Positions 7,078 to 15,622 of a DNA stretch of 19,129 bases are shown piece after piece. Positions within the stretch are counted from its first letter, which is position 1; every line of letters starts with the position of its first letter. Both the position numbers and the translations under genes were made by a program. The DNA comes from Oscillospiraceae bacterium (GTDB taxonomy: Bacteria > Bacillota > Clostridia > Oscillospirales > Oscillospiraceae), in contig JAEDIZ010000035.1 in NCBI GenBank assembly GCA_016296635.1, positions 1 through 19,129 of the forward strand, given 5' to 3'. The notes below the pieces were generated by a model. The model saw only the letters and a list, made by a program, of their open reading frames with translations. It searched no databases and was not told where the DNA came from.

Positions 7078-7932
7078 ATGAGTAAAAAAGAATTATTCCG
7101 CAGAATCCGTCGGTCAAAGTATTTTGTAATCGGATTTGCCATTGTCCTTTTTATGGTGCTGTGCATTGTCCTGGTTCCGGAGCTTTCTCCCTATGAGCCC
7201 GATGTGATGAACCTGAAAGAGCGCCTGGTGGCGCCGGAGGGCCTGTCCAAGGGCCTGCAGGGTCATGTCCTAGGTACAGACGCACTTGGCCAGGATATTT
7301 TCGTCCGTCTTTGCGTTGGCGGCAGAACATCGTTCATCATTGCAATCGTTGCAGTCCTGTTTGGCGCTGTGGTCGGCACGGTACTGGGTGTCATGGCAGG
7401 TTACATGGGCAGAACCACAGATACCATTATCATGCGAGTCGGTGACATTCAGAACGGCATCAACTCCACGCTGCTGGCCATCGTTGTGGTCTCCGTGCTA
7501 GGCAAGAGCGTCGTGAATCTGATTATCGTTATGATGATCACCTCATGGCTCGGATTTGCACGAATCGTCCGCAGCGGCGTGCTTCAGGTCAGTAAGCGGG
7601 AATTCATCTCCGCTTCCCGTGTGTTGGGCTCTTCAGACTGGCGGATCATGTTCAGTGAGATCCTGCCCAACGTCTCCACTTCTCTGATCGTCAAGATCAG
7701 TCAGCAGTTCGGACATATCATCCTGCTGGAAGCTGCATTGAGCTTCCTGGGCTGCGGCGTTCCGCTGCCCATGCCCTCCTGGGGCACGATGATCTCGGAT
7801 GGCAGAGACTATATTTCCACCTCTCCGTGGGTCGTCATCGCACCGGGCATTGCCCTGATGCTGACCGTCCTTGCGGCGAACTTCCTCGGCGACGGCATCC
7901 GCGATGTGCTTGACCCGAAGATGAAACACTGA
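7078..7932 (+). CDS. ABC transporter permease, DppC/OppC type
   Basis: This is the second permease subunit (284 residues). It has a short cytoplasmic N-terminus, a first membrane segment at about 15-33, the DppC-typical HVLGTDALGQDIFVR (63-77), five further segments, the EAA loop around EFISASRVLGSSDW (175-188) and the C-terminal signature FLGDGIRDVLDP (269-280). The ATG at 7078 is chosen because it follows a GGGGTGA ribosome site and matches the usual N-terminus. An in-frame start at 7027 would lie inside dppB-like coding sequence. It pairs with the preceding permease. Confidence 0.93.
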   Translation: MSKKELFRRIRRSKYFVIGFAIVLFMVLCIVLVPELSPYEPDVMNLKERLVAPEGLSKGLQGHVLGTDALGQDIFVRLCVGGRTSFIIAIVAVLFGAVVGTVLGVMAGYMGRTTDTIIMRVGDIQNGINSTLLAIVVVSVLGKSVVNLIIVMMITSWLGFARIVRSGVLQVSKREFISASRVLGSSDWRIMFSEILPNVSTSLIVKISQQFGHIILLEAALSFLGCGVPLPMPSWGTMISDGRDYISTSPWVVIAPGIALMLTVLAANFLGDGIRDVLDPKMKH

Positions 7933-7949
7933 TCGGGAGGGATTAGCAG

Positions 7950-8945
7950 ATGAGTGAGAAAGAATCCAAACTGCTTGAGATCAAAGACCTCTCGGTCGAG
8001 TATCGTACCGACTACGGTGTTGCAAAAGCAGTCAATCATTTGAATCTGGAGCTGGATGAGGGCGAAGCCTTTGGCCTTGTAGGTGAATCCGGCTCCGGCA
8101 AAACCACCACCGCATTGTCCATACTCCGCCTGCTTCCCAACAATGTCGGCTTTAAGACCAGCGGTGAGATCAAGCTTCGTGGTCAAAACCTGGATAAGCT
8201 CTCCGAGCGGAAAATGCAGGATATGCGAGGCAACGCGGTGTCCATGATCTTCCAGAATCCGCTGACCTCCCTGAACCCCGTTTTCACCGTTGGCGAGCAG
8301 ATCGCAATGGTCATCATGAAGCACCAGAAGTGCAGCAAGAAGGAAGCCTATGAAAAGGCCGGCGATATGTTGGAACTGGTCGGTATTTCCAGAGAGCGTC
8401 TCTATGAGTATCCCCATCAGTTCTCCGGCGGCATGCGTCAGCGTGTCGGTATTGCGGCCGGTCTGGCTTGCAACCCTGCTCTGCTGATTGCGGACGAGCC
8501 CACCACGGCACTGGACGTGACCATTCAGCTTCAGGTCATTGAGCTGATCAAAAAGCTGCAGCGGGAATACAAGACTTCCCTGCTGATGATCACCCACAAT
8601 CTGGGCATCATTTCCGAGCTGTGCTCCAAGGTTGCTGTCATGTATGCCGGCAGCATCATTGAGGTTGGCCCGGTGGACAAGGTATTCCTTCAGCCCAAGC
8701 ATCCCTATACTGTTGGCCTGATTGGCTCCATGCCGAAGCTGGTCGGCGAGCGGGACAGACTGGTTGCCATTCCTGGCAGTGCCGCTTCTGCGAACAAGTT
8801 GCCCGCCGGCTGTCCGTTCCATGTTCGCTGCGAGCACTGCACTGAACGCTGCAAGACGCAGATGCCTGAGATGGTTCAGCTGGATGACGGGCGGAGCGTG
8901 GCCTGCCATTTGTATTCCAACCCGGAGGTGAAGTCTGATGGCTAA
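7950..8945 (+). CDS. ABC transporter ATP-binding protein, DppD/OppD type
   Basis: This 331-residue cytoplasmic ATPase powers import. Walker A is GESGSGKT (45-52), the signature is FSGGMRQRV (158-166) and Walker B is LLIADEP (178-184), with the switch histidine in MITHNL. The C-terminal oligopeptide-transporter extension carries clustered cysteines (CPFHVRC, HCTERC, ACH), the pattern associated with an iron-sulfur site in some OppD-type proteins. The start has a GGGAGG site (7935-7940) and lies 17 bases after the permease stop. Its last 8 bases overlap the next ATPase gene, implying translational coupling. Confidence 0.94.
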   Translation: MSEKESKLLEIKDLSVEYRTDYGVAKAVNHLNLELDEGEAFGLVGESGSGKTTTALSILRLLPNNVGFKTSGEIKLRGQNLDKLSERKMQDMRGNAVSMIFQNPLTSLNPVFTVGEQIAMVIMKHQKCSKKEAYEKAGDMLELVGISRERLYEYPHQFSGGMRQRVGIAAGLACNPALLIADEPTTALDVTIQLQVIELIKKLQREYKTSLLMITHNLGIISELCSKVAVMYAGSIIEVGPVDKVFLQPKHPYTVGLIGSMPKLVGERDRLVAIPGSAASANKLPAGCPFHVRCEHCTERCKTQMPEMVQLDDGRSVACHLYSNPEVKSDG

Positions 8946-9918
8946 AACTCTGATCGAAGTCAAGCATCTGAAAAAATACTTTGACGTTAAGGGTAAGGGA
9001 CTTCTTCATGCAGTGGATGACGTCAACTTCTCCATCATGGAGGGTGAGACGCTGGGCCTTGTCGGCGAATCCGGCTGTGGCAAATCCACCGTCGGCAACG
9101 TCCTGATGGGACTGCTTTCTGCTACGGAGGGCGAGATCCTTTTGGCTGGGGAAAACATCGTCGGCCTGAGCAGAAAAGAACGGAAAAAGTACTGCACCAA
9201 GATGCAAATTGTGTTCCAGGATCCGTATTCTTCCCTGAACCCCAGAAAGTCTATCCGCCAGATCCTTTCTGAGCCCTTCAAGATCCATAAACAGGGCAGC
9301 AGCAAAGAGATTGAACAGAAAGTCAAGACTCTGTGCGAAGAGGTCGGTCTGGAACCGGAGCTGCTGAACAAGTATCCCCATGAGCTCGACGGCGGCAAGC
9401 GGCAGGTGGTCGGCATTGCCCGTGCGCTGGCGCTTGGCCCCAAGTTCATCGTCTGTGATGAGCCCGTTTCCGCGCTGGACGTTTCCATTCAGGCCAAGAT
9501 TATCAACCTGCTTATTGACCTGCAGAAGAAGATGGGTCTGACCTATCTCTTTGTCTCCCATGATCTTTCCGTTGTGCGGCACATTTCCAACCGCGTGGCA
9601 GTTATGTATCTCGGCCAGATCGTGGAGCTGGCGCCCACGGACGAGATTTTTGAGAATCCGCAGCATCCGTACACCACGGCGCTTCTTTCTGCAATTCTGA
9701 ACATCAACGTAAGCAATAACAAGGAGCATATCGTGCTTCAGGGCGATGTGCCTTCTCCCATCAACCCCAAGCCCGGCTGCCGCTTTGCACCCCGCTGCCG
9801 TTTTGCAAGGCCGGAGTGCTTTGAGAATGCACCGGAACTGAAGCAGATTTCTGCTGACCATTTTGTGTCCTGCTTCTTCCCCGGCCAGTCCGAGGAAAAC
9901 GCAGGCGATCATACATAA
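8938..9918 (+). CDS. ABC transporter ATP-binding protein, DppF/OppF type, with variant signature motif
   Basis: This 326-residue protein is the partner ATPase of the importer. It has Walker A GESGCGKS (43-50), Walker B FIVCDEP (170-176), a switch histidine in FVSHDL and the C-terminal oligopeptide domain with CRFAPRCRFARPEC. The ABC signature reads LDGGKRQVV (150-158) where most proteins have LSGGQRQR, so the serine that contacts ATP is replaced by D151. A related DGGRRQ form is, from memory, known in some clostridial DppF-type proteins, so it probably still works in an asymmetric dimer with the canonical subunit. GGAGGTGA (8924-8931) precedes the ATG. Confidence 0.92.
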   Translation: MAKTLIEVKHLKKYFDVKGKGLLHAVDDVNFSIMEGETLGLVGESGCGKSTVGNVLMGLLSATEGEILLAGENIVGLSRKERKKYCTKMQIVFQDPYSSLNPRKSIRQILSEPFKIHKQGSSKEIEQKVKTLCEEVGLEPELLNKYPHELDGGKRQVVGIARALALGPKFIVCDEPVSALDVSIQAKIINLLIDLQKKMGLTYLFVSHDLSVVRHISNRVAVMYLGQIVELAPTDEIFENPQHPYTTALLSAILNINVSNNKEHIVLQGDVPSPINPKPGCRFAPRCRFARPECFENAPELKQISADHFVSCFFPGQSEENAGDHT

Positions 9919-9929
9919 TGCGTGATTCA

Positions 9930-9957
9930 GGAGACGGGGCTGAAAAGTCCCGTCTCT
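9930..9957 (+). terminator. Intercistronic hairpin with GAAA tetraloop
   Basis: GAGACGGG (9931-9938) pairs with CCCGTCTC (9949-9956). The stem continues inward through G-U, C-G and U-A pairs to a GAAA loop (9942-9945), giving 11 pairs closed by a GNRA tetraloop. A G-U pair can extend it outward. No T-run follows, so read-through into the peptidase genes is expected. It sits between the last ATPase gene and the first M81 gene and may set relative message stability. Confidence 0.65.
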
Positions 9958-9984
9958 GAGTGAAACAGAAAGGGAGTAATATCC

Positions 9985-11499
9985 GTGTATCGAATCGTTT
10001 ACGGTGGATTCTGGCAGGAAACAAACACCTTTTCTCCCCTGATCTGTAAGCGGGAGTATTTTGAAGCTGGCGGAATCTATTTTGACGAACAGATTACCAA
10101 AGCAATGTACGGACTGAAAACAACGGCAGGCGGTATGCTGAACTATCTGATGGATGCGGAGGATGTGGAGCTCATTCCGACTGCCTACTATGGCGCCATG
10201 TCCTATGGCCGGGTTGAGCAGAGCGTTTGTGATGAATTCCTTTCAGAGATCAACAGCCGCATCATCAAAAGCGGAAAGCTGGACGGGATTTTCCTGGTTC
10301 TGCATGGCGGTATGTGCCTGACGGAAGAGGATGACGGAATCGGCTACATCCTGGAAAAAATACGTGCCGCCGCAGGCAATGAAATACCCATTGTGGTTTG
10401 CTCTGACCTTCATGCCAATATTACGCCGAAGGTCATGAAAAATGTAGATATTATCTGCGGATTCCATGAGTATCCCCATACAGATACCTATGAAACCGGG
10501 CTGAGGGCGGCAAAGATTGGTATGCAGTGGCTGCGGACCGGCGTTCGTCCTGCGATTGCATGGGCAAAGATTCCTGCGATCCTGCAGGCAGAAGCCTGTT
10601 CGACCAAGGAAGGGCCGCTGTACGAATTGAATCAATATGCAACTGAGATGGAACAGTCCGGCAAAATCCGCGATTTTTCCATTTATCATATGCAGCCGTG
10701 GCTGGACTGCGAGAACGCAGGTGCGTCTGTGGTCGTCATGGCAGACGATATGGAGCAGGCAAAGAAGTATGCAGACGAGTTCGCAGCTCGCTTCTTCTCT
10801 CTGAGAAGAGAATTGCAGTACAAGCCTCTGTCTGTGGACGAGGGTCTGGACTTTGCCATCAAGCGCCCCACCGGCGAGATGATCGTCCTGTCCGATGCGG
10901 CGGACAACACCTCCGGCGGTGCTGCCGGTGACAGCGTGGTGGTGCTGCGGCGGATTCTGGAGCGGCAGCTCGACATCCGTGCTGCCTGTGTCGTGGTCGA
11001 TCCTCCCGCTGCCGAGCAGGCAGAAAAGCTGGGCGTGGGCGCGACTGCGGAATTTACCGTTGGCGGTAAGTTGACTCCGAAACTTCAGAAGCCGGTGACC
11101 TTTACGGGGACTGTGCAGAAAATCTGCAATCCCATTGTGACAGAAACCAGTGGAAACAACAAGGGAAAGGTTGTCAATTTCGGTCGAGCGGTAATTGTCC
11201 GGGTCCGCAATACCGATGTGATCCTTGTCACGTATCCCCAGCTCAACTATTCGCCCACCCAGTTTACCGGGTTCGGGCTGAATCCAGCTGACTATGATAT
11301 GTTCCTTGTGAAGTCTTCTCTGGCCTACAAGTTTAACTGCTCGGTGCTGACGAGCCAGCTTTACAACGTGGACACCCAGGGTTCGACAACCAGCAATCTG
11401 CGCTCGCTGCCCTTTACGCGCATCCCCAGACCCATGTATCCCTTTGACGATACCGATGACTTCGGCCCGACTCCGGCAAGTGCCGGCAGGACGGATTAA
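9985..11499 (+). CDS. M81 family metallopeptidase (MlrC/microcystinase C-like), copy 1
   Basis: This 504-residue protein belongs to the family of MlrC, a zinc enzyme that cleaves linearised microcystin peptides. The N-terminal catalytic domain shows GGFWQETNTFSP (7-18), LHGGMCLTEEDDGIG (106-120), DLHANIT with D141 and H143, and GFHEYPHTD with H161; the D-x-H pair and later His are the likely metal ligands. The MlrC C-terminal domain starts near 297 with SDAADNTSGGAAGDS (303-317). No signal peptide is seen, so it acts in the cytosol after import. The GTG start has AGGGAG about 10 bases upstream. It is the most divergent of three tandem copies. Relatives may act on non-microcystin amides, and the substrate is unknown. 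Confidence 0.88.
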   Translation: MYRIVYGGFWQETNTFSPLICKREYFEAGGIYFDEQITKAMYGLKTTAGGMLNYLMDAEDVELIPTAYYGAMSYGRVEQSVCDEFLSEINSRIIKSGKLDGIFLVLHGGMCLTEEDDGIGYILEKIRAAAGNEIPIVVCSDLHANITPKVMKNVDIICGFHEYPHTDTYETGLRAAKIGMQWLRTGVRPAIAWAKIPAILQAEACSTKEGPLYELNQYATEMEQSGKIRDFSIYHMQPWLDCENAGASVVVMADDMEQAKKYADEFAARFFSLRRELQYKPLSVDEGLDFAIKRPTGEMIVLSDAADNTSGGAAGDSVVVLRRILERQLDIRAACVVVDPPAAEQAEKLGVGATAEFTVGGKLTPKLQKPVTFTGTVQKICNPIVTETSGNNKGKVVNFGRAVIVRVRNTDVILVTYPQLNYSPTQFTGFGLNPADYDMFLVKSSLAYKFNCSVLTSQLYNVDTQGSTTSNLRSLPFTRIPRPMYPFDDTDDFGPTPASAGRTD

Positions 11500-11516
11500 G
11501 AAAGGCGGAAGAGAAA

Positions 11517-13028
11517 ATGTACCGAATTATCTATGGCGGCTTTGCGCAGGAAACCAACACGTTTTCCCCGAAAATCTGCACAAGAGAAAACTTCGCTGCC
11601 AGCAGTATTCGCTTTGGCGAGGAGATTAAGGCACTGACCCCCGGCCATGACAGTGCGGCAGGAATGCTGCAGGTGCTGACCAAGGCTGAGGATGTGGAAC
11701 TCATCTACGGCGCACATTTCAGCGCCGGTTCCTACGGCCGAGTGGAGCAGTCCGTGGCTGATGAGTTCATCACTTACATGGTGGACCTCATCGAAAAGAG
11801 CAAGCCGTTTGACGGACTTTTCCTGCGCCTGCATGGCGGAATGTGCCTGACCGAAGAAGACGACGGCATTGGCTATATTCTGAAGGCTTTGCGGAAGGCA
11901 ACGGGCAACAAGGTCGTCATTGCCGCTTCCACCGACCTGCACGCCAATATTACCAGGCTGGTCATGGAGAACGTGGACATTCTGACGGGATTCCATGAAT
12001 ATCCCCATACCGACCACTTTGAGACCGGCGAACGCGCAGCGGTGCTGGGTTTACAGATGCTTCGCATCGGCAAGCGTATCCCCTGCGCGTGGGTAAAGAT
12101 TCCCATGATCCTGCAGGCAGAAGCCTGTACCACCAAATCAGGCCCTCTGAAGGAACTCATCGATTACGGTGACGATCTGCAGAAAAAGGGCGAGCTGATC
12201 GACTTCTCCATCTATCATATGCAGCCCTGGCTGGACTGTTTGGAGGCAGGTGCTTCTGCGGTGGTCTATGCAGACACGCAGGAGAAAGCGGAGAAATATG
12301 CCTCCGATCTTGCAAACCGTTTTTTCAGTCTGCGCCATGTGCTGCAGTATCACCCCATCAGTGTGGATGAAGGTCTGGATCTTGCCGTCAAGCGTCCCAC
12401 TGGTGAAATGATTGTCCTGTCTGACGCGGCAGATAACACCTCCGGCGGTGCCACTGGTGACAGCGTTGTAGTGCTGCGGCGGATTCTGGAGCGGAAGCTG
12501 GACATTAAGGCTGCCTGCGTGGTCGTGGATCCGGAAGCCGTCGATCAGGCCATCGCCCTGGGTGTGGGCGCGGAAGCAGAGTTTACCATCGGCGGCAAAC
12601 TCGACCCCGCCCGGCAGAAATCCGTCACCTTCACCGGCAAGGTCATCAGCATTCCCAATCCTGTGGTGCAGGAGGTAAACGGCATTGCCACCGGCAGAAA
12701 GATTTCTTTCGGCAAGGTTGCCATTGTGCGGGTGCGGAATACCGATGTGGTGCTGTGCGTCTATCCGCAGCTGAATTTCACTCCCACCCAGTTTACGGGC
12801 TTCGGCCTGAAGCCCGAGGACTATGATATGTTCCTGGTCAAGTCCTCTCTTGCGTACAAGAACAATTGCGCTGTCCTGACAAGCCAGCTTTACAATGTGG
12901 ATACGCCAGGCTCCACGACCAGCAATCTGCTGTCTCTGGACTACGTGCGGATTCCCAGACCCATGTATCCGTTTGACGATACCGATGATTTTGGCCCGAC
13001 TCCGGCAAGACCCGGCAGACAGGCATAA
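11517..13028 (+). CDS. M81 family metallopeptidase (MlrC-like), copy 2
   Basis: This 503-residue paralogue of the preceding gene begins 17 bases after its stop, with a GGCGGAAGAG ribosome region. The same motifs are present: GGFAQETNTFSP, LHGGMCLTEEDDGIG, DLHANIT with D140 and H142, GFHEYPHTD with H160, and SDAADNTSGGATGDS. The C-terminus keeps RPMYPFDDTDDFGPTPA, as in copy 1. The variable segments between motifs, especially residues 25-75 and 380-395, differ from the other copies and probably line the substrate pocket. All likely catalytic residues are kept, so it should be active. Three copies in one operon suggest hydrolases with related but distinct substrates or hetero-oligomers; this is inference. 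Confidence 0.88.
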   Translation: MYRIIYGGFAQETNTFSPKICTRENFAASSIRFGEEIKALTPGHDSAAGMLQVLTKAEDVELIYGAHFSAGSYGRVEQSVADEFITYMVDLIEKSKPFDGLFLRLHGGMCLTEEDDGIGYILKALRKATGNKVVIAASTDLHANITRLVMENVDILTGFHEYPHTDHFETGERAAVLGLQMLRIGKRIPCAWVKIPMILQAEACTTKSGPLKELIDYGDDLQKKGELIDFSIYHMQPWLDCLEAGASAVVYADTQEKAEKYASDLANRFFSLRHVLQYHPISVDEGLDLAVKRPTGEMIVLSDAADNTSGGATGDSVVVLRRILERKLDIKAACVVVDPEAVDQAIALGVGAEAEFTIGGKLDPARQKSVTFTGKVISIPNPVVQEVNGIATGRKISFGKVAIVRVRNTDVVLCVYPQLNFTPTQFTGFGLKPEDYDMFLVKSSLAYKNNCAVLTSQLYNVDTPGSTTSNLLSLDYVRIPRPMYPFDDTDDFGPTPARPGRQA

Positions 13029-13039
13029 GAGGAGGAAAA

Positions 13040-14572
13040 ATGTTCCGAATTGTTTACGGCGGTTTTCGGCAGGAAACCAATACCTTTTCTCCGCTGATCT
13101 GCAAGCGGGAGAACTTCATTGCTGGCGGCATAACCAAGGGTGAAGAAGTTATTTCTGTTCTTCGGGCGCACAATGACCACCCTGCTTCTATGCTCCATGT
13201 TCTGCTGGAAGCGCCGGATGTAGAAGTGATTCCCGGCGCGGATTTCCACGCGGCCTCCTATGGTAGAGTCGATCAGACTGTCTGCGAGGAGTTTATTTCG
13301 GACATGATCCAGACCATCCGGAACAATCAGCCGGTGGACGCGGTATTCCTCGGCCTGCACGGCGGTATGTGCCTGACAGAGGAGGATGACGGCATCGGTC
13401 TGATCCTGGAAGAAATCCGCAAGGAGCTTGGCCCGGACAAGCCCATCGTTGCCTGCACAGACCTTCACGCCAATATCACCCATAAGGTGATGGAGAATCT
13501 GGACATTCTGACCGGCTTCCATGAATATCCCCATACGGACAAATGGGAAACCGGCTGGCGCGCCTCCGAGCTTGGCTTGGCGATGATGCGTTCGGGTGAA
13601 CGGCCTCACATGGCTTGCGCCAAGATTCCCATGATCCTGCAGGCAGAAGCCTGCACCACCAAGTCCGGCCCCCTGAAGGAACTCATTGAGTATGCCGACG
13701 GCCTGCAGAGAGACGGCAAGTGCATGGACTATTCCATCTACCACCTCCAGCCCTGGCTCGATTGCAAGGAGGCCGGCGCTTCCGTTGTCGTGATTGCAAA
13801 GACGGCGGAACAGGCGAAGTCCGTTGCAGATGAACTGGCAGCGCGGTTCTTTGCCTTGCGTCATGTCTTACAGTACAAGCCCATGTCTTTGGACGAGGGT
13901 CTTGATCTGGCGGTGAATCGGCCCAAGGACGGTGAGATCATCGTACTATCCGATGCGGCAGACAACACTTCCGGCGGAGCTACCGGTGACAGCGTTGTGG
14001 TGCTGCGGCGGATTCTGGAGCGGAAACTGGACATCCGGGCGGCCTGTGTGGTCGCTGACCCGGAAGCGGTGGAATACGCCATTTCTCTGGGCGTTGGCGC
14101 TACGGCTGAGTTCGTGGTGGGCGGCAAGCTGGATCCGGCCAGACAGAAGCCTGTGACCTTTACCGGCACTGTCATCAGCATCCCCGACCCTGTTGTGGAG
14201 GGCGACCGGGAAGCATCCAAGGGAACCAGGGTTTCCTTTGGCAAGGTGGCCATCGTGCGTACCAGAAACACAGATGTAGTTATCTGTGTCTATCCCCAGT
14301 GGAATACCAGCCCCAGACAGTTCACTGGCTTCGGACTGGACATGAATGATTATGATATGATCCTTGTAAAGTCTGCCCTCCACTATAAGGAAAGTTGCCG
14401 TTATCTGACGAGTCAGCTTTACAATATTGATACGCCGGGCTCAACGACCAGTAATCTGATCTCGCTTGGCTTTGAAAAAATCCCCAGACCCACATTCCCG
14501 TTCGACGATACGGACGACTTTGGGCCGGCCCCCGCATACGAGGGCAGAACACGCGATAAGCAGGAGGTATAA
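13040..14572 (+). CDS. M81 family metallopeptidase (MlrC-like), copy 3
   Basis: This third tandem paralogue (510 residues) starts 11 bases after copy 2 with AGAGGAGG upstream. It keeps GGFRQETNTFSP, LHGGMCLTEEDDGIG, D141 and H143 in DLHANIT, H161 in GFHEYPHTD and SDAADNTSGGATGDS. It departs from the others near the C-terminus: YPQWNTSPRQ replaces YPQLN(Y/F)(S/T)PTQ, KSALHYKESCR replaces KSSLAYK, and a short charged tail (TRDKQEV) is added. The YPQ/KS(S/A)L region is otherwise strongly conserved between the copies, so this one may have changed specificity. The stop is only 2 bases before the next start, so translation is probably coupled. Confidence 0.88.
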   Translation: MFRIVYGGFRQETNTFSPLICKRENFIAGGITKGEEVISVLRAHNDHPASMLHVLLEAPDVEVIPGADFHAASYGRVDQTVCEEFISDMIQTIRNNQPVDAVFLGLHGGMCLTEEDDGIGLILEEIRKELGPDKPIVACTDLHANITHKVMENLDILTGFHEYPHTDKWETGWRASELGLAMMRSGERPHMACAKIPMILQAEACTTKSGPLKELIEYADGLQRDGKCMDYSIYHLQPWLDCKEAGASVVVIAKTAEQAKSVADELAARFFALRHVLQYKPMSLDEGLDLAVNRPKDGEIIVLSDAADNTSGGATGDSVVVLRRILERKLDIRAACVVADPEAVEYAISLGVGATAEFVVGGKLDPARQKPVTFTGTVISIPDPVVEGDREASKGTRVSFGKVAIVRTRNTDVVICVYPQWNTSPRQFTGFGLDMNDYDMILVKSALHYKESCRYLTSQLYNIDTPGSTTSNLISLGFEKIPRPTFPFDDTDDFGPAPAYEGRTRDKQEV

Positions 14573-14574
14573 AA

Positions 14575-15603
14575 ATGGAACATAAGTACCTGAGATGGCT
14601 GTCAGGCGAAACGCAGTCGATCTACTGGCACGATTCGGCAATCTTTGCCGAGGAGCAGGAAGCCTATTCCAACGGTGCTGTTGGTATGACGACGAATCCC
14701 TTCCTGGTGCAGTCTACCCTGAATGCAGACAGAGACTTCTGGCAGGAGCGCTTGGATGCGCTGCCCAAGGATCTGTCCGGCGACGCAAAGGCGGAAGCCC
14801 TGATTCGGACGGTTACTTCGTTCTACGCGGAACAGTTTCTTCCGATTTATAAGAAGGGTATCCCCGGCAAAGGCTTTGTCTGCGCGCAGACCAACCCCAA
14901 CAAGATCGGCGACGCCGCTTATATGATCGATCAGATGAAACGTCTGGCTGCCATGGCTCCCAACATTGTCATCAAGGTTCCCGCAACCAACGCAGGCATC
15001 AAGACTTACGAAGAGGGCGTTGCCCTTGGCTTCAATATGGCGGCAACGGTCAGCTTCACCGTTCCGCAGGTTCTGGAGGTTGGCGCTGCTGCTGCCAGAG
15101 GCAAGGAACGGGCGCTCAAGAACGGCATCAAGCCCGGTTTGACCATTGCGGTTCTGATGGCTGGCAGACTGGATGATTATCTGCGAGATGTGGCACAGGA
15201 CACCGGCGCAAGCGTCAGCGAGAGCGACATCGTCCAGGCCGGTATTGCCTGCCTCAAGAAAGCATACCGCATCTTCAATGGACGCGGCTATGATACGTTC
15301 CTGATGCCTGCAGGCTGCCGCGGTGCCAATCAAGTCATCGAGCTGGCAGGTGCCAGAATGATCTTCTCCATTGCACCGAAAATCGTCAAGATGCTGCCCT
15401 CGGATACCCCTTGCGTGGAAAAGATCAACATTCCCGTTGCACAGGATGTAATTGACCGCCTGATGACGATGCCTGAATTCCGGAAAGCTTATCTGGAGGA
15501 TGGCATGACCCGCGAGGAGTTCATCACGTTTGGCTCCGCCAACCGCACCACAGATCAGTTCATCAATGATGGCTGGACACCGCTGCTGAGCTACAAATAT
15601 TGA
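14575..15603 (+). CDS. Transaldolase family protein
   Basis: This 342-residue class I aldolase-fold protein belongs to the transaldolase family, which transfers or cleaves three-carbon keto units through a lysine Schiff base. The likely Schiff-base lysine is K134 in VIKVPATNAG. The early GMTTNPFLVQSTL (37-49) matches the family TTNP motif, and FNMAATVSF (about 153-161) follows the lysine as expected. AGGAGGT is 6 bases upstream of the ATG, and the gene follows the last M81 gene by 2 bases. No other pentose phosphate gene is nearby, so a housekeeping role is unlikely. An aldol or retro-aldol step on the imported compound, giving a C3 unit for the downstream glycerate route, is plausible but inferred. 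Confidence 0.85.
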   Translation: MEHKYLRWLSGETQSIYWHDSAIFAEEQEAYSNGAVGMTTNPFLVQSTLNADRDFWQERLDALPKDLSGDAKAEALIRTVTSFYAEQFLPIYKKGIPGKGFVCAQTNPNKIGDAAYMIDQMKRLAAMAPNIVIKVPATNAGIKTYEEGVALGFNMAATVSFTVPQVLEVGAAAARGKERALKNGIKPGLTIAVLMAGRLDDYLRDVAQDTGASVSESDIVQAGIACLKKAYRIFNGRGYDTFLMPAGCRGANQVIELAGARMIFSIAPKIVKMLPSDTPCVEKINIPVAQDVIDRLMTMPEFRKAYLEDGMTREEFITFGSANRTTDQFINDGWTPLLSYKY

Positions 15604-15622
15604 TAGAATAGGAGAAATAATT

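Noticed and set aside
7809..9912. Long minus-strand open frames (384 and 418 residues) opposite the two ATPase genes
   Set aside because: Both lie antisense to genes with intact Walker and signature motifs. Their translations are His- and Gln-rich without family resemblance.
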